DNA of 64,000 nt from contig NZ_APML01000022.1 in assembly GCF_000359605.1 (NCBI RefSeq), positions 1 to 64,000 of the forward strand, written 5' to 3'. Below are positions 7,931 through 17,781 of the stretch, one piece after another; within the stretch, counting starts at the first letter, position 1; each line of letters opens with the position of its first letter. Made by a program: the position numbers and the translations under genes. Below the pieces are notes generated by a model, which saw only the letters and a program-made list of their open reading frames with translations, had not been told where the DNA came from and searched no databases. The stretch comes from Gracilibacillus halophilus YIM-C55.5. GTDB lineage: Bacteria > Bacillota > Bacilli > Bacillales > Amphibacillaceae.

Positions 7931-8875
7931 TTACAAACTTAGTGGGAAAAAGTAGTGAATCAAGAGCGACATGCCAATCAGCATTCCATACATGGTATTT
8001 GTTTTGGCTGTTGCTCCCATGGCAGGTGCCATCCCAATATTGGTTGTGTTCGCTTTAAATAGGATAATAGCTTGTTTCGTTTTTTTAATGGCAAATAAAC
8101 TGATCAAACTGTAGATAGGAAGTAGCCCGATCATCATAAATATTGCACTCAACAAATAAGCGCTAATCATCAAACCTGCTAATAAATAAATGGCTTTGTC
8201 TCTTCCAAGTAAAATGGCTAACGTTTTTCTGCCGTTTTCTTGATCTTCTTCTAAATCGCGTATACTGTTTGATAATAAAATACAGCCAATGAATATTGCC
8301 ACTGGTATTGAGATAAGAATCACATCCCAATTTATCGAGAGCGTTTGAATATAATAACTAATTCCGATAATAGCTGTTCCCATTAAGAGACCAGAGACAA
8401 CTTCACCCAATGGACTATAGGCGATCGGATATGGACCAGCTGTATACAAGTAACCACATAACATACATATAAGTCCGACGAGACAGATCCACCAGCTAGA
8501 TTCAATGCAAATGTATATGCCTAATAGCATGGCAAGTCCAAAAAATCCAAATGCTAATTTTTTTACGAGTTGTGGAGAAACGCCATCGCGCACAATGGTT
8601 CCGCCGATGCCGACTGATTCTTCATTATCTAATCCGCGTTTATAATCATAATATTCGTTAAACATGTTTGTCGCTGCTTGAATTATAATGGATGCGAGTA
8701 ACATGGTAATGAATAATAGGAAATGGAATTTACCATCTAATAATGCTAACATAGTGCCAATGAAAACAGGTACAAATGAAGCCGTTAATGTATGAGGACG
8801 GAGCAATCGCCACCATACTTGAAATCCTGGTTTTTCTTTGACACGATTTTCTGCGTTTACTTTCGTATATGTCAT
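7931..8875 (-). CDS. menA: 1,4-dihydroxy-2-naphthoate polyprenyltransferase
   Basis: A 314-residue integral membrane prenyltransferase of the UbiA family that joins DHNA to a polyprenyl chain to make demethylmenaquinone. The first aspartate-rich motif is in NMFNEYYDYKRGLDNEE (about residues 71-87), with the second in SNSIRDLEEDQENGRKT. Eight or so hydrophobic helices are visible. The ATG has AAGGAG upstream. It leads a menA-menI transcript and is divergent from menF, with about 240 bases between the two starts. Confidence 0.9.
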   Translation of the reverse strand: MTYTKVNAENRVKEKPGFQVWWRLLRPHTLTASFVPVFIGTMLALLDGKFHFLLFITMLLASIIIQAATNMFNEYYDYKRGLDNEESVGIGGTIVRDGVSPQLVKKLAFGFFGLAMLLGIYICIESSWWICLVGLICMLCGYLYTAGPYPIAYSPLGEVVSGLLMGTAIIGISYYIQTLSINWDVILISIPVAIFIGCILLSNSIRDLEEDQENGRKTLAILLGRDKAIYLLAGLMISAYLLSAIFMMIGLLPIYSLISLFAIKKTKQAIILFKANTTNIGMAPAMGATAKTNTMYGMLIGMSLLIHYFFPLSL

Positions 8876-9040
8876 TGTTCAATCTCCTTGATACATAAGA
8901 TAAAAAAATAATATCATTTTTAAGTTTATTGAATTGTATATGTTGTGTCAATCAAGTGATCATCGTATTCATCTCTTATATAGTCGCCAATCAAGCATGT
9001 GAATATGTTTTTTTGTTATACTAGTAATAGTTTGCATCTA

Positions 9041-9069
9041 TTTCAAAAAGAAATGATTTGTACTATAAT
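9041..9069 (+). promoter_or_regulatory. Putative promoter of the menFDHB(E) operon
   Basis: TTTCAA (9041-9046), a 17-base spacer and TATAAT (9064-9069) lie 45 bases before the menF start. The -10 is a perfect match to the SigA consensus. Confidence 0.6.
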
Positions 9070-9114
9070 AAATAGCGTTTATGATATTTGCCCTATGATA
9101 ACGGAGGGTTATAA

Positions 9115-10497
9115 ATGATAGAGATAAAAGAAATTAATATAGAACAAGCGTTACAAAAAGCAAAAACTAAGGCCATTGAACAAGGTAAGAGAGCTTTGTT
9201 AAGCATAGCTGAACCGATTGCGCCGATCGATCCGATTCTTTTCTTTCAATCGGGAAGTCAGTATCAAGTACCGAGAACGTTTTGGTCAAGCGCTGATCAT
9301 GACTTTTTTTTAGTTGGAATTGGTAACGAAATGACGTTACATGCCAACAATGACACGTATCGTCAAATAAGTGTGCTGTGGCAGGAGTTATTAGAACATA
9401 CGGTTGTGGAGCATCCCTTTTCTAATCAGAAAGTTGGCCCAATCGCATTTGGTGGTTTTCCTTTCGATGCCGATACAAACCAGTATTGGCAAGGCTTTGA
9501 AGGGAGCCAGTTTCGAGTGCCAAGATTTTTATTGACGAAAGATAAAGATCATTATTTTTTGACGATCAATGTCATGGTAGAGCATGATGAGGATATTGAG
9601 ACGCTATCAGCTCAATTGGTTGAAGATAAACAGTATTTGCTATCGGCGCCATTTCATCCTCTATTCACAAATGCAATCGCCTCTAAACAAGAGAAACAAA
9701 CAGAGGAATGGAAGCAATTAGTGAGACAAGCAACGGCTGAGATACGAGAAAATAAAATGAGTAAAGTTGTTTTAGCACGTCAAATGGAAGTTACGTATCA
9801 TCATGAAATAGTGATTAGTCAAGTATTAGAGCATCTGCGCCGTGAGCAGAAAAATAGTTATTTATTCGCATGGGAAACGGAAGATGCTTGCTTTGTCGGC
9901 GCGACGCCAGAAAGGTTAGTGCGTGTTGATGAGCAACATTTGTTATCTACTTGCTTAGCCGGAACAGCGCCAAGGGGGGAGAGTGCTGAGAAAGACGAAC
10001 AAATGGGAAGCTTTTTGATGAATGATCAAAAAAATCGAAGAGAACACCAATTTGTCGTTGATATGATCCAAGAAGCCGTTCGTAGCTTTGCAGAAAATGT
10101 TCATATACCTGATGAACCACAACTTTATCGCTTGAAAAATTTACAACATTTATATACGCCAGTACGTGCAAAATTACGGGATGAGTATACGATATTAGAC
10201 GTAGTAGCTAAACTGCATCCGACACCAGCGTTAAGTGGGTTTCCGCGTTTAGCATCATTACACTTTATTCGCAAATATGAACAAATGCAGCGTGGGTGGT
10301 ATGGAGCTCCGATTGGTTGGATCGATCAAGATTTTAATGGTGAGTTTGCTGTCGCGATACGTTCAGCCCTAGTGAATAAAAGCTCAGCCACGTTATTTGC
10401 TGGTTGTGGTGTCGTCGAAGATTCTGATCCTGACATTGAATTTAGTGAAACGACGATAAAGTTTACCCCCATGCTACAAGCATTAGGAGGGTTATAA
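9115..10497 (+). CDS. menF: Isochorismate synthase
   Basis: A 460-residue chorismate-utilising enzyme that makes isochorismate, the first committed step of menaquinone synthesis. The C-terminal catalytic domain (from about 200) shows SKVVLARQME, CLAGTAPRGE, HPTPALSGFPR, GWYGAPIGWID and the terminal block GCGVVEDSDPDIEFSET with its metal-binding acidic residues. The start follows CGGAGGG. Its stop codon directly abuts the menD start, so the two are co-transcribed and probably translationally coupled. Confidence 0.92.
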   Translation: MIEIKEINIEQALQKAKTKAIEQGKRALLSIAEPIAPIDPILFFQSGSQYQVPRTFWSSADHDFFLVGIGNEMTLHANNDTYRQISVLWQELLEHTVVEHPFSNQKVGPIAFGGFPFDADTNQYWQGFEGSQFRVPRFLLTKDKDHYFLTINVMVEHDEDIETLSAQLVEDKQYLLSAPFHPLFTNAIASKQEKQTEEWKQLVRQATAEIRENKMSKVVLARQMEVTYHHEIVISQVLEHLRREQKNSYLFAWETEDACFVGATPERLVRVDEQHLLSTCLAGTAPRGESAEKDEQMGSFLMNDQKNRREHQFVVDMIQEAVRSFAENVHIPDEPQLYRLKNLQHLYTPVRAKLRDEYTILDVVAKLHPTPALSGFPRLASLHFIRKYEQMQRGWYGAPIGWIDQDFNGEFAVAIRSALVNKSSATLFAGCGVVEDSDPDIEFSETTIKFTPMLQALGGL

Positions 10498-12219
10498 ATG
10501 GTAGATCAAATAGCTTTAACGAAATATGTAGGCCATTTCATCCAGCAATTATATTTGAGTGGTGTTGAAGATGTCGTCATTTCACCAGGTTCTCGTTCAA
10601 CACCGTTAGCTCTAACGATGGCCGAACATCAAGGAATAAGGACATGGATTGATATTGATGAACGTTCGGCTGGCTTTTTTGCGTTGGGGATAGCAAAAGC
10701 TAATCAACAAGCTGTTGCTTTAGTTTGTTCATCGGGAACGGCTGCGGCCAATTATTTTCCAGCTGTGATTGAAGCGAGACAAAGTCGCATTCCATTAGTT
10801 GTGTTAACGGCAGATCGACCGCATGAATTACGTGATGTGGGTGCTCCTCAAGCGATTGATCAAATCAAACTGTACGGTGATTATACGAAATGGTTTCATG
10901 AAATGGCACTACCCGAAGCGTCAACGGAAATGTTACAATACGCAAAAAATCATGCCAATCGTGCTGTGTCAACGGCTGTACAACCGCATGCTGGTCCCGT
11001 ACATCTGAATTTTCCTTTCCGTGAACCTTTAATTCCTGATTTTTCGCTTGATGATATCTGGGGAGAGAGAGACGTCATCCCGTCCATCACTGGTGATCGA
11101 TTCGCAGATGAGAGCCAATTACGCTTTCTTTTGTCAAAAATTGCTGATAAGCAGCGAGGTATTATGATTTGTGGGCCGCATGATTCGCACCAATTACCTG
11201 AAGCGCTGGTGCATTTAGCGGAAGCATGGAATATACCGATTTTAGCTGATCCTTTATCACAATTGCGCTCGTTTCGACAGTCACAAGAGAACGTAATCGA
11301 TGCCTATGATTCTTTTTTACGTTCAGAAGCCGTGCGCGATCAATTAGCTGTTGATTTTGTGGTTCGATTTGGTGCCATGCCCGTATCCAAGTCATTATTA
11401 CAGTTTATCAAACGTCAAGATCATATCACTCAGATCATTGTTGATGATCCAGAAGGCTATCGGGAACCCGCGCTAAAGGGAAGTTCTTTCATTTTTGCGG
11501 CACCTCCTTTAGTAGCTAAACAATTAACAGATATCGTTGATCCGTTAAGAAAAGAATGGCTTAATCGTTGGAAAATGATCAATCAGACAACTAAAAACGT
11601 GTTACATGAAGAGACAACAACTGATAGGATGACAGAAGGGCAAGTGATGATCGGAATTCAGCAACAAATTCCTGATGATAGCATCTTATATGTCGGAAAT
11701 AGTATGCCAATTCGTGATGTCGATACATTTTGGCAAAACCAACAACAATCACTTTCAATTTATGCGAATCGAGGAGCGAATGGAATTGACGGCATGTTAT
11801 CGAGTGCATTAGGTGCATCAGCGAAGGGACAGCGAGTCACATTAGTCATTGGCGATGTTTCTATGCTACATAGCTTGAATGGTTTGTTGTTAGCGCGGCA
11901 CTACGATTTTGATCTTACGATTGTGTTAGTGAACAATGATGGTGGGGGAATTTTCTCTTTCTTGCCACAGGCAAACATGGAGTCAGAACATTATGAAGCA
12001 TTGTTCGGAACGCCGACGATGATGGATTTTGAAAACCTCGCTCGCGCGTACTCCGTCGATTATGAGGATACGAAAACGTGGGATGAATTTGTAACAGCTT
12101 TATCCCGAAGTTATCAAACGTCTGGCATCTCGCTGATTGAAGTGCAAACAGACCGTTCGGAAAATGTACAATGGCATCGCGAAAAATGGAGACAAGTCGA
12201 ACAAAAATTGCTTTCATGA
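10498..12219 (+). CDS. menD: SEPHCHC synthase (MenD)
   Basis: A 573-residue thiamine-diphosphate enzyme that adds 2-oxoglutarate to isochorismate. The N-terminal part shows SPGSRSTPLALTM and the glutamate-bearing DERSAGFFALG. The ThDP and magnesium motif lies at the C-terminal end: GDVSMLHSLNG through LVNNDGGGIFSFLPQ. The length is normal for MenD. It begins on the base after the menF stop, with the ribosome site inside the menF 3' end (GGAGGG), and is followed by menH. Confidence 0.93.
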   Translation: MVDQIALTKYVGHFIQQLYLSGVEDVVISPGSRSTPLALTMAEHQGIRTWIDIDERSAGFFALGIAKANQQAVALVCSSGTAAANYFPAVIEARQSRIPLVVLTADRPHELRDVGAPQAIDQIKLYGDYTKWFHEMALPEASTEMLQYAKNHANRAVSTAVQPHAGPVHLNFPFREPLIPDFSLDDIWGERDVIPSITGDRFADESQLRFLLSKIADKQRGIMICGPHDSHQLPEALVHLAEAWNIPILADPLSQLRSFRQSQENVIDAYDSFLRSEAVRDQLAVDFVVRFGAMPVSKSLLQFIKRQDHITQIIVDDPEGYREPALKGSSFIFAAPPLVAKQLTDIVDPLRKEWLNRWKMINQTTKNVLHEETTTDRMTEGQVMIGIQQQIPDDSILYVGNSMPIRDVDTFWQNQQQSLSIYANRGANGIDGMLSSALGASAKGQRVTLVIGDVSMLHSLNGLLLARHYDFDLTIVLVNNDGGGIFSFLPQANMESEHYEALFGTPTMMDFENLARAYSVDYEDTKTWDEFVTALSRSYQTSGISLIEVQTDRSENVQWHREKWRQVEQKLLS

Positions 12220-12236
12220 TATAAGGATGAGTGAAC

Positions 12237-13069
12237 ATGTACATTGATGTGAATCAACGGACGTATTGGGTAGAGACTTTTGGGCAAGGCGATCCCGTTT
12301 TGTTTTTACATGGTTTTACAGGTTCAACGAAGACATGGCATTTTTTACTGGATCAACAACCGAAAGATGTTCAATTCATTTTTATCGATTTGCCGGGGCA
12401 TGGACAGACAAAGATTTCTCAGCCTGTTTCTATAAAAGAATGTTGCCGTGATATTGCATCAATACTGCAGAAATTAATGATTTCATCGGTACATGTAATT
12501 GGTTATTCGATGGGAGGACGTGTGGCGTTGTCGTTTGCCTCTTGGTTTCCTTCATGGACACGCTCTCTTATTTTAGAGAGTGCATCACCAGGAATCGAAT
12601 CGGTAGAAGAACGAAAACATCGCGCGCAACAAGACCAATCGCTTGCTGATTTTATTCGTCAACATACGTTAGTTGAGTTTGTCGATTATTGGGAGAACAT
12701 TCCTCTCTTTCAATCGCAAAAACAGCTACCTATTGACGTACAGAGCGAAATACGCGATGAACGCTTGTGTCAACATGCTGAAGGACTTGCTTTATCACTT
12801 GAAGGAATGGGACTGGCGTTATGCCTTCTTTGTGGGACAATCTATGTCAGTTGATGCTTCCCGTTTGTCTATTGGTGGGCGAGTGGGATGAGAAATTTGT
12901 AAGCTTGGCTAAAAAAATGGATGAGCGATTGCCGAACAGTCAAGTAAAGCAGGTAAAACAGAGTGGCCATGCAATTCATGTGGAACAAGCGCAAATTTTT
13001 GGTATAATTGTAATGAACACTATCAAACAAACAGGAGGAAAGACAAATGACAGTAGAATGGATAAATGA
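12237..13069 (+). CDS. menH: SHCHC synthase MenH, one apparent frameshift
   Basis: An alpha/beta hydrolase-fold enzyme that removes pyruvate from SEPHCHC. I favour ATG 12237 ([11 protein letters not shown]) over GTG 12231 on ribosome-site spacing. Motifs are [11 protein letters not shown], the nucleophile elbow GYSMGGRVA and, after the break, LVGEWDEKF and the catalytic histidine in [10 protein letters not shown]. The frame breaks near 12812: GGA ATG GGA CTG should read GGA ATG GGA ACT GGC GTT ATG CCT, which needs one more A. The repaired product is about 277 residues. The gene ends inside the first codons of menB. Confidence 0.85.
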
Positions 13070-13865
13070 ACGTACATATGAAGATATTCTATATGAAACA
13101 TATGATGGTATTGCAAAAATAACGATTAATCGTCCAGAGGTGCGCAATGCATTTCGTCCGCAAACAGTGAATGAATTAATTGATGCCTTTAGTTATGCAC
13201 GTGATGATTCGCGAATTGGCGTCATTGTATTAGCTGGTGCTGGAGACAAGGCGTTTTGCGCTGGCGGTGATCAGAAAGTACGCGGACATGGCGGGTATGT
13301 CGGTGATGATCATATCCCAAGACTGAATGTATTAGACTTACAGCGTTTGATTCGTGTGATTCCAAAACCAGTCATTGCCATGGTATCTGGTTATGCAATC
13401 GGTGGAGGCCACGTATTACACGTCGTATGCGACTTAACCATTGCAGCTGACAATGCGATCTTCGGACAAACTGGACCAAAAGTAGGCAGCTTCGATGCTG
13501 GTTATGGTGCTGGATTACTAGCTAACATCGTTGGTCAAAAGAAAGCACGCGAAATCTGGTATTTGTGTCGCCAATATAGTGCTGAAGAAGCGCTAGATAT
13601 GGGATTAGTAAATACCGTCGTGCCTGTGGACAAGCTAGAAGAAGAAACGGTTCAATGGTGTGAAGAAATTTTAGAAAAATCATCAACAGCATTGCGTTTC
13701 CTTAAAGCCTCCTTTAATGCTGATACGGATGGCTTAGCTGGTTTACAGCAAATGGGCGGTGACGCTACATTGCTTTATTATACGACAGATGAAGCGAAGG
13801 AAGGACGCGATGCCTTTAAAGAAAAACGTAAACCTGACTTTAAACAATTCCCTCGCTTCCCTTAA
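13047..13865 (+). CDS. menB: 1,4-dihydroxy-2-naphthoyl-CoA synthase
   Basis: A 272-residue crotonase-fold enzyme that cyclises o-succinylbenzoyl-CoA. The substrate-binding loop [16 protein letters not shown], the oxyanion-hole [12 protein letters not shown] and the catalytic region [14 protein letters not shown] are all present. The ATG at 13047 follows AGGAGGAAAGACAA and overlaps the end of menH by 23 bases. A terminator-like hairpin follows the stop codon. Confidence 0.94.
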   Translation: MTVEWINERTYEDILYETYDGIAKITINRPEVRNAFRPQTVNELIDAFSYARDDSRIGVIVLAGAGDKAFCAGGDQKVRGHGGYVGDDHIPRLNVLDLQRLIRVIPKPVIAMVSGYAIGGGHVLHVVCDLTIAADNAIFGQTGPKVGSFDAGYGAGLLANIVGQKKAREIWYLCRQYSAEEALDMGLVNTVVPVDKLEEETVQWCEEILEKSSTALRFLKASFNADTDGLAGLQQMGGDATLLYYTTDEAKEGRDAFKEKRKPDFKQFPRFP

Positions 13866-13885
13866 TGAATGAAATCATTTGTAAT

Positions 13886-13919
13886 CCAGCAACTCGTGAT
13901 GGTATGTTGCTGGATTTTT
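13886..13919 (+). terminator. Terminator between menB and menE
   Basis: CCAGCAAC (13886-13893) pairs with GTTGCTGG (13906-13913), followed by ATTTTT. It suggests that much transcription stops after menB and that menE depends on read-through or its own promoter. Confidence 0.65.
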
Positions 13920-13957
13920 CATATTCGATAGATACGACAAGCTGAGGAGGTGGAATA

Positions 13958-15439
13958 ATGAGTCATATAATGGAGCATTGGTTAGAAAAACGGGCCCATT
14001 TATCACCACATGATACCGCAATTGAGACAGTGACTGGTGAAGTATGGACCTTTCGACAATTAAGAGATGCAGCGTGTGATCTTGCGAAGCGAGTGGCGTC
14101 CATAGGTCCGAAAGAAACGTCACATATTGGGATTCTATCCAATAATTCTGTCGATATGATTTTACATTTTTTCGCATGTACATATTTACAATGTCCAGCT
14201 GTGTTTTTCAATACGCGTCTATCCATTGCTGAGCTCAAACAACAATGTGACATAGCGGACGTCGAAATGTTACTGACAGCCGATCAATATCATACGATAG
14301 GAAAAGAATTAGCTGATGAAAAAAATCTACCGCATTATACGTTTAGGGAAGTGAAACAGTGTCAGCCACTATCTATTTCAGTGGCTACTGATATTGATTT
14401 AGACGTCGTATGTTCGATGATGTTCACTTCAGGTACGACTGGTATACCAAAAGCGGTGATGCACACATTTAATAATCACTGGTCAAGTGCTATTTCGTCT
14501 GCGCTTCATTTAGGATTATACTCATCTGATAAATGGTTAGCGTGTTTGCCTTTATTTCATATCGGTGGCTTGTCGATTGTGATCAAAAGTGTGATTTACG
14601 GTATGCCCATTTATTTATTGGAAACATTTGATGAAAAGCAGGTGCATGATGCGATTATGTATCAGCAGGTGACGATGATTTCAGTTGTCGCTGTAACATG
14701 CCAACGTTTATTACATGTGCTGGGCGATCAACGGTATCCTGATACATTTCGCTGCATGCTTCTTGGTGGAGGGCCAGCACCAAAATCTTTATTAGAACAA
14801 GCAAGAGAAAAAGAAGTGCCAATTGTGCAAACGTATGGTATGACGGAAACTTGTTCGCAAATTGCGACTTTATCCGCATCTGATGCACTGCGGAAACTTG
14901 GCTCGGCAGGGAAAGCGTTGTTTCCGGCATCATTACAAATTTGGCAAGATGAAAAGCAGCAATCAACCGGTCAAATTGGAGAAATTGTTGTCCGTGGACC
15001 AATGGTGACAAAAGGATACTATCAGCGACCTGATGCGAATCAATCTGTTTTTCAAAATGGCTGGTTATATACGGGTGATGTTGGATATGTAGATGATGAA
15101 GGCTTTTTGTATGTTGTTGATCGTCGAAGTGATTTAATCATATCGGGTGGCGAAAATATTTATCCTGCTGAAGTAGAAGACGTTTTATTACAACTTTCCG
15201 CAATTAATGAAGCGGGAGTTGTTGGAATAAAGAATCAAACGTGGGGAGAAGTGCCGATAGCATTTGTGGTTCTTTCTGAAACCATTGATCAAGAGACGAT
15301 TTTGTCCCATTGTAAAAAGAATCTAGCTTCATTCAAAGTACCAAAGCAGATTCATTTTGTTGACGATCTACCACGTAACGCCACCAATAAATTACAACGT
15401 CACCGCTTAAAAGAGTGGGGGACAAAACATCAAGCGTAA
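13958..15439 (+). CDS. menE: o-succinylbenzoate-CoA ligase
   Basis: A 493-residue adenylate-forming ligase that activates o-succinylbenzoate to its CoA ester. The P-loop is MFTSGTTGIPKAV (about 156-168), with A5 YGMTET, A7 YTGDVG, A8 region RRSDLIISGGENIYP and the catalytic lysine in PRNATNKLQRHRL near the end. The ATG follows GAGGAGGTGG. The gene ends the cluster: menC, which follows menE in B. subtilis, is not here, and the next gene is convergent and overlaps menE by 10 bases. Confidence 0.92.
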   Translation: MSHIMEHWLEKRAHLSPHDTAIETVTGEVWTFRQLRDAACDLAKRVASIGPKETSHIGILSNNSVDMILHFFACTYLQCPAVFFNTRLSIAELKQQCDIADVEMLLTADQYHTIGKELADEKNLPHYTFREVKQCQPLSISVATDIDLDVVCSMMFTSGTTGIPKAVMHTFNNHWSSAISSALHLGLYSSDKWLACLPLFHIGGLSIVIKSVIYGMPIYLLETFDEKQVHDAIMYQQVTMISVVAVTCQRLLHVLGDQRYPDTFRCMLLGGGPAPKSLLEQAREKEVPIVQTYGMTETCSQIATLSASDALRKLGSAGKALFPASLQIWQDEKQQSTGQIGEIVVRGPMVTKGYYQRPDANQSVFQNGWLYTGDVGYVDDEGFLYVVDRRSDLIISGGENIYPAEVEDVLLQLSAINEAGVVGIKNQTWGEVPIAFVVLSETIDQETILSHCKKNLASFKVPKQIHFVDDLPRNATNKLQRHRLKEWGTKHQA

Positions 15440-15457
15440 TGTCCCCCGATTTTTTTA
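15417..15457 (+). terminator. Terminator overlapping the 3' ends of menE and the polymerase gene
   Basis: GGGGGACA (15417-15424, inside menE) pairs perfectly with TGTCCCCC (15440-15447), followed by GA and seven T. The T run falls in the last codons of the convergent polymerase gene. Confidence 0.8.
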
Positions 15458-16680
15458 CTGCGTTCACGAGTAATGCCAGCTTCTGTATAGCTAGTAGCGC
15501 GTAGAATAGCGGTTGATCCATACTTCTCACGTATTGCGTCCATTGCATAACCAAGGTCTTTTTTCTTTTCTTGATCATCAAATAAATCCAGTTGCGTTTC
15601 TTTATCATCATATAAATTGTCTAAGCTCACAGATACACGACGGATGGGACTATGGCCATCATAAAACGTGTGAAACAACTGCAAACAAATATGATACATA
15701 TGCATGGTCATATTGGTGGGGAGATCAATTGAACGCGATCGATGAAACCCGCCTTTATTGTTAGCGTACCCGATACTGAGATGGATGGTTCGACCTGCTT
15801 TTTGATGGGTGCGTGCACGGCGACACACTTCTTCTGTTAAATCGAGGATGCAAGTTCGTGTTTCTTCGGCGCTGTAATCTCGGAGTAACGTAATCCCGTG
15901 CCCAAAACCTTTCTGTTCTTCTTTGACAAATTGATCATATACAGGACTTAGATCAACGCCCCATGCATGCCAGTAAAGTTGTTCACCGATCACACCAAAA
16001 CGTTTCTTTAATCGGTCGAGTGAGAAATGAGCCAGTTGGCCCAAATTAAGAATCCCCATACGGTTTAAGTGGTGAGTGAGGCGTTGACCAATGCCCCAAA
16101 CTTTTTCAATCGGAATGGGCCAAAGCAAACGTTCCACATCTTCATAATGACATGCCGTAATTCCTTGCTTTTTGGCGTATAAATCCATGACGACTTTGGC
16201 CAAAAATTTATTATCACCAATACCAATGGCACAATGTAATCCCATAGTTTCGTAAAGTTCTTCTTGAAGCATTGTGGCCATTTGATAGGCTCCACCATAC
16301 AATTTTTCTAATCCATCAACTGTAATCCACATTTCGTCAACCGAATACGGATGGATCGCTTCTTTGGGTACATATTGGTAAAGTAGCTTCGTAATCTCAA
16401 TGGATACGTTAACATAATCGCCCATTTTCGCTTCTACAACATAAATGTCTGGGTCATATGGTAGTTCGAAATAACGACTAACGTTTTTGACACCATGTTT
16501 TCGTTTGAGAGCAGGGGAAGCAGCTAAAATGATACTTCCTGAGCGTCTTTTATCACCAACAACAGCTAACATGTCTCGCATAGGATTCAAGCCATGTTTC
16601 ACACATTCAACGCTAGCATAAAAGGAGCGCATATCGATGCATAGTATTTGATGTCGAGGAAGCAAATGGTAATCCATCAT
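15430..16680 (-). CDS. Y-family DNA polymerase (UvrX/YqjW type)
   Basis: A 416-residue translesion polymerase of the UmuC/ImpB family. The N-terminal metal-binding aspartate is in CIDMRSFYASVEC (about residue 16), with the second acidic pair in YSVDEMWITV. RRSGSIILAASPALKRKHGV matches the subgroup of B. subtilis UvrX and YqjW rather than DinB. The little-finger domain ends with a charged KERSKK-type tail. The start ATG (a second ATG follows at once) has GAGAGGTGAG upstream. A perfect LexA/DinR dyad lies in the promoter, so damage induction is expected. Confidence 0.88.
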   Translation of the reverse strand: MMDYHLLPRHQILCIDMRSFYASVECVKHGLNPMRDMLAVVGDKRRSGSIILAASPALKRKHGVKNVSRYFELPYDPDIYVVEAKMGDYVNVSIEITKLLYQYVPKEAIHPYSVDEMWITVDGLEKLYGGAYQMATMLQEELYETMGLHCAIGIGDNKFLAKVVMDLYAKKQGITACHYEDVERLLWPIPIEKVWGIGQRLTHHLNRMGILNLGQLAHFSLDRLKKRFGVIGEQLYWHAWGVDLSPVYDQFVKEEQKGFGHGITLLRDYSAEETRTCILDLTEEVCRRARTHQKAGRTIHLSIGYANNKGGFHRSRSIDLPTNMTMHMYHICLQLFHTFYDGHSPIRRVSVSLDNLYDDKETQLDLFDDQEKKKDLGYAMDAIREKYGSTAILRATSYTEAGITRERSKKIGGHYA

Positions 16681-16702
16681 ATCTCACCTCTCTAAATAAA
16701 AG

Positions 16703-16726
16703 GAACATTTGTTCTGTTATAGTATA
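16703..16726 (-). promoter_or_regulatory. LexA (DinR) SOS box and -10 of the Y-family polymerase
   Basis: GAACATTTGTTC (16703-16714) is a perfect palindrome and fits the Bacillus SOS box core GAAC-N4-GTTC. A -10 element TATACT (minus strand; plus positions 16721-16726) lies just upstream, so LexA bound here would block transcription. Confidence 0.85.
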
Positions 16727-16779
16727 CGATCTGTTCGAAGAAATGAAAAGCGGTAATTTTTGTCTTTTAAAATGTTAAT

Positions 16780-16823
16780 TGATAAGGATTATCATTGACT
16801 TATCATCAAAAAAAGAATACACT
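16780..16823 (+). promoter_or_regulatory. Fur box and promoter of the siderophore ATPase gene
   Basis: TGATAAGGATTATCA (16780-16794) matches the inverted Fur core TGATAAT-N-ATTATCA in 14 of 15 positions. It overlaps the upstream side of a good promoter: TTGACT (16795-16800), a 17-base spacer and TACACT (16818-16823). Iron repression is the expected outcome. Confidence 0.85.
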
Positions 16824-16930
16824 AGGGGATAGAAATTCGCCGTTCCATCCAAAAATTAAAAATCGATGTTGTTTGAATCAACGAGTTACGGTGCAAATAG
16901 AGTAGGCGCGAGCAAGGGAGAGGTTCTAAG

Positions 16931-17767
16931 ATGGACACATTAGTTACAAAGGATTTGACGCTCGGTTATGGCGATGAAGTAGTGATCGATGATTTAGATA
17001 TAACGATACCGAAAGGGGAAATTTCGGTATTTATTGGCGGGAACGGATGTGGAAAATCGACGTTACTGCGTTCATTAGCACGGTTATTAAAGCCGCAACA
17101 AGGAGACGTTGTATTAAACGGTGAGGATATTGCGAAGGTTCCGACGAAAGAAGTAGCTAAACAACTTGCTATATTACCACAGAGTCCAACAAGCCCAGAA
17201 GGATTAACAGTAGAGGATTTAGTGAAACAAGGTCGTCATCCATATAAGAAAATGTTTAAAAGATGGTCGGATGAAGATGAAAAGGCAGTTCATGAAGCAT
17301 TAGATGCAACGAATATGAACACATTAAAAGATCGGTCTGTTGACTCTTTATCTGGTGGTCAAAGACAGCGTGCTTGGATTGCTATGACATTAGCTCAAGG
17401 CACAGATACGATCTTATTAGATGAACCGACCACATATCTTGATATGAGTCATCAAATTGAGATTTTAGATTTGTTGTTTGAATTGAACGAAGAACGAGGC
17501 AGTACGATCGTCATGGTACTTCATGATTTGAATTTAGCATGTCGTTATGCGCATCATATCGTTGCCATTAAAGATAAGAAGGTATATGCTCAAGGAAAAC
17601 CAGAGGAGATCATTAATTGCGGACTTGTACATGATGTGTTCCAAATGAAATGTGATGTCATGTATGATCCGATGTTCGGCACACCAATGTGTATTCCTCA
17701 TGGCCGAGGGCGTTGCTTAATTAAAGAAGCGGTAGAGGAATCGCGACAACAACAGACAGGTTCATAA
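16931..17767 (+). CDS. Iron-siderophore ABC transporter ATP-binding protein (YusV/FhuC-like)
   Basis: A 278-residue ABC ATPase with Walker A GGNGCGKST, signature SLSGGQRQR, Walker B TILLDEPT and H-loop VLHDL. The sequence is of the FecCD-partner class and resembles YusV, the shared ATPase for several hydroxamate and catecholate siderophore permeases in B. subtilis. No permease or binding-protein gene is adjacent, which fits a shared ATPase that serves transporters encoded elsewhere. The start has AGGGAGAGG upstream. Fur control is shown by the box in the leader. Confidence 0.87.
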   Translation: MDTLVTKDLTLGYGDEVVIDDLDITIPKGEISVFIGGNGCGKSTLLRSLARLLKPQQGDVVLNGEDIAKVPTKEVAKQLAILPQSPTSPEGLTVEDLVKQGRHPYKKMFKRWSDEDEKAVHEALDATNMNTLKDRSVDSLSGGQRQRAWIAMTLAQGTDTILLDEPTTYLDMSHQIEILDLLFELNEERGSTIVMVLHDLNLACRYAHHIVAIKDKKVYAQGKPEEIINCGLVHDVFQMKCDVMYDPMFGTPMCIPHGRGRCLIKEAVEESRQQQTGS

Positions 17768-17781
17768 ATAAGAATATTGTA

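Noticed and set aside
14655-15011. A 118-codon open frame opposite menE
   Set aside because: It is a shadow of the menE codon pattern.
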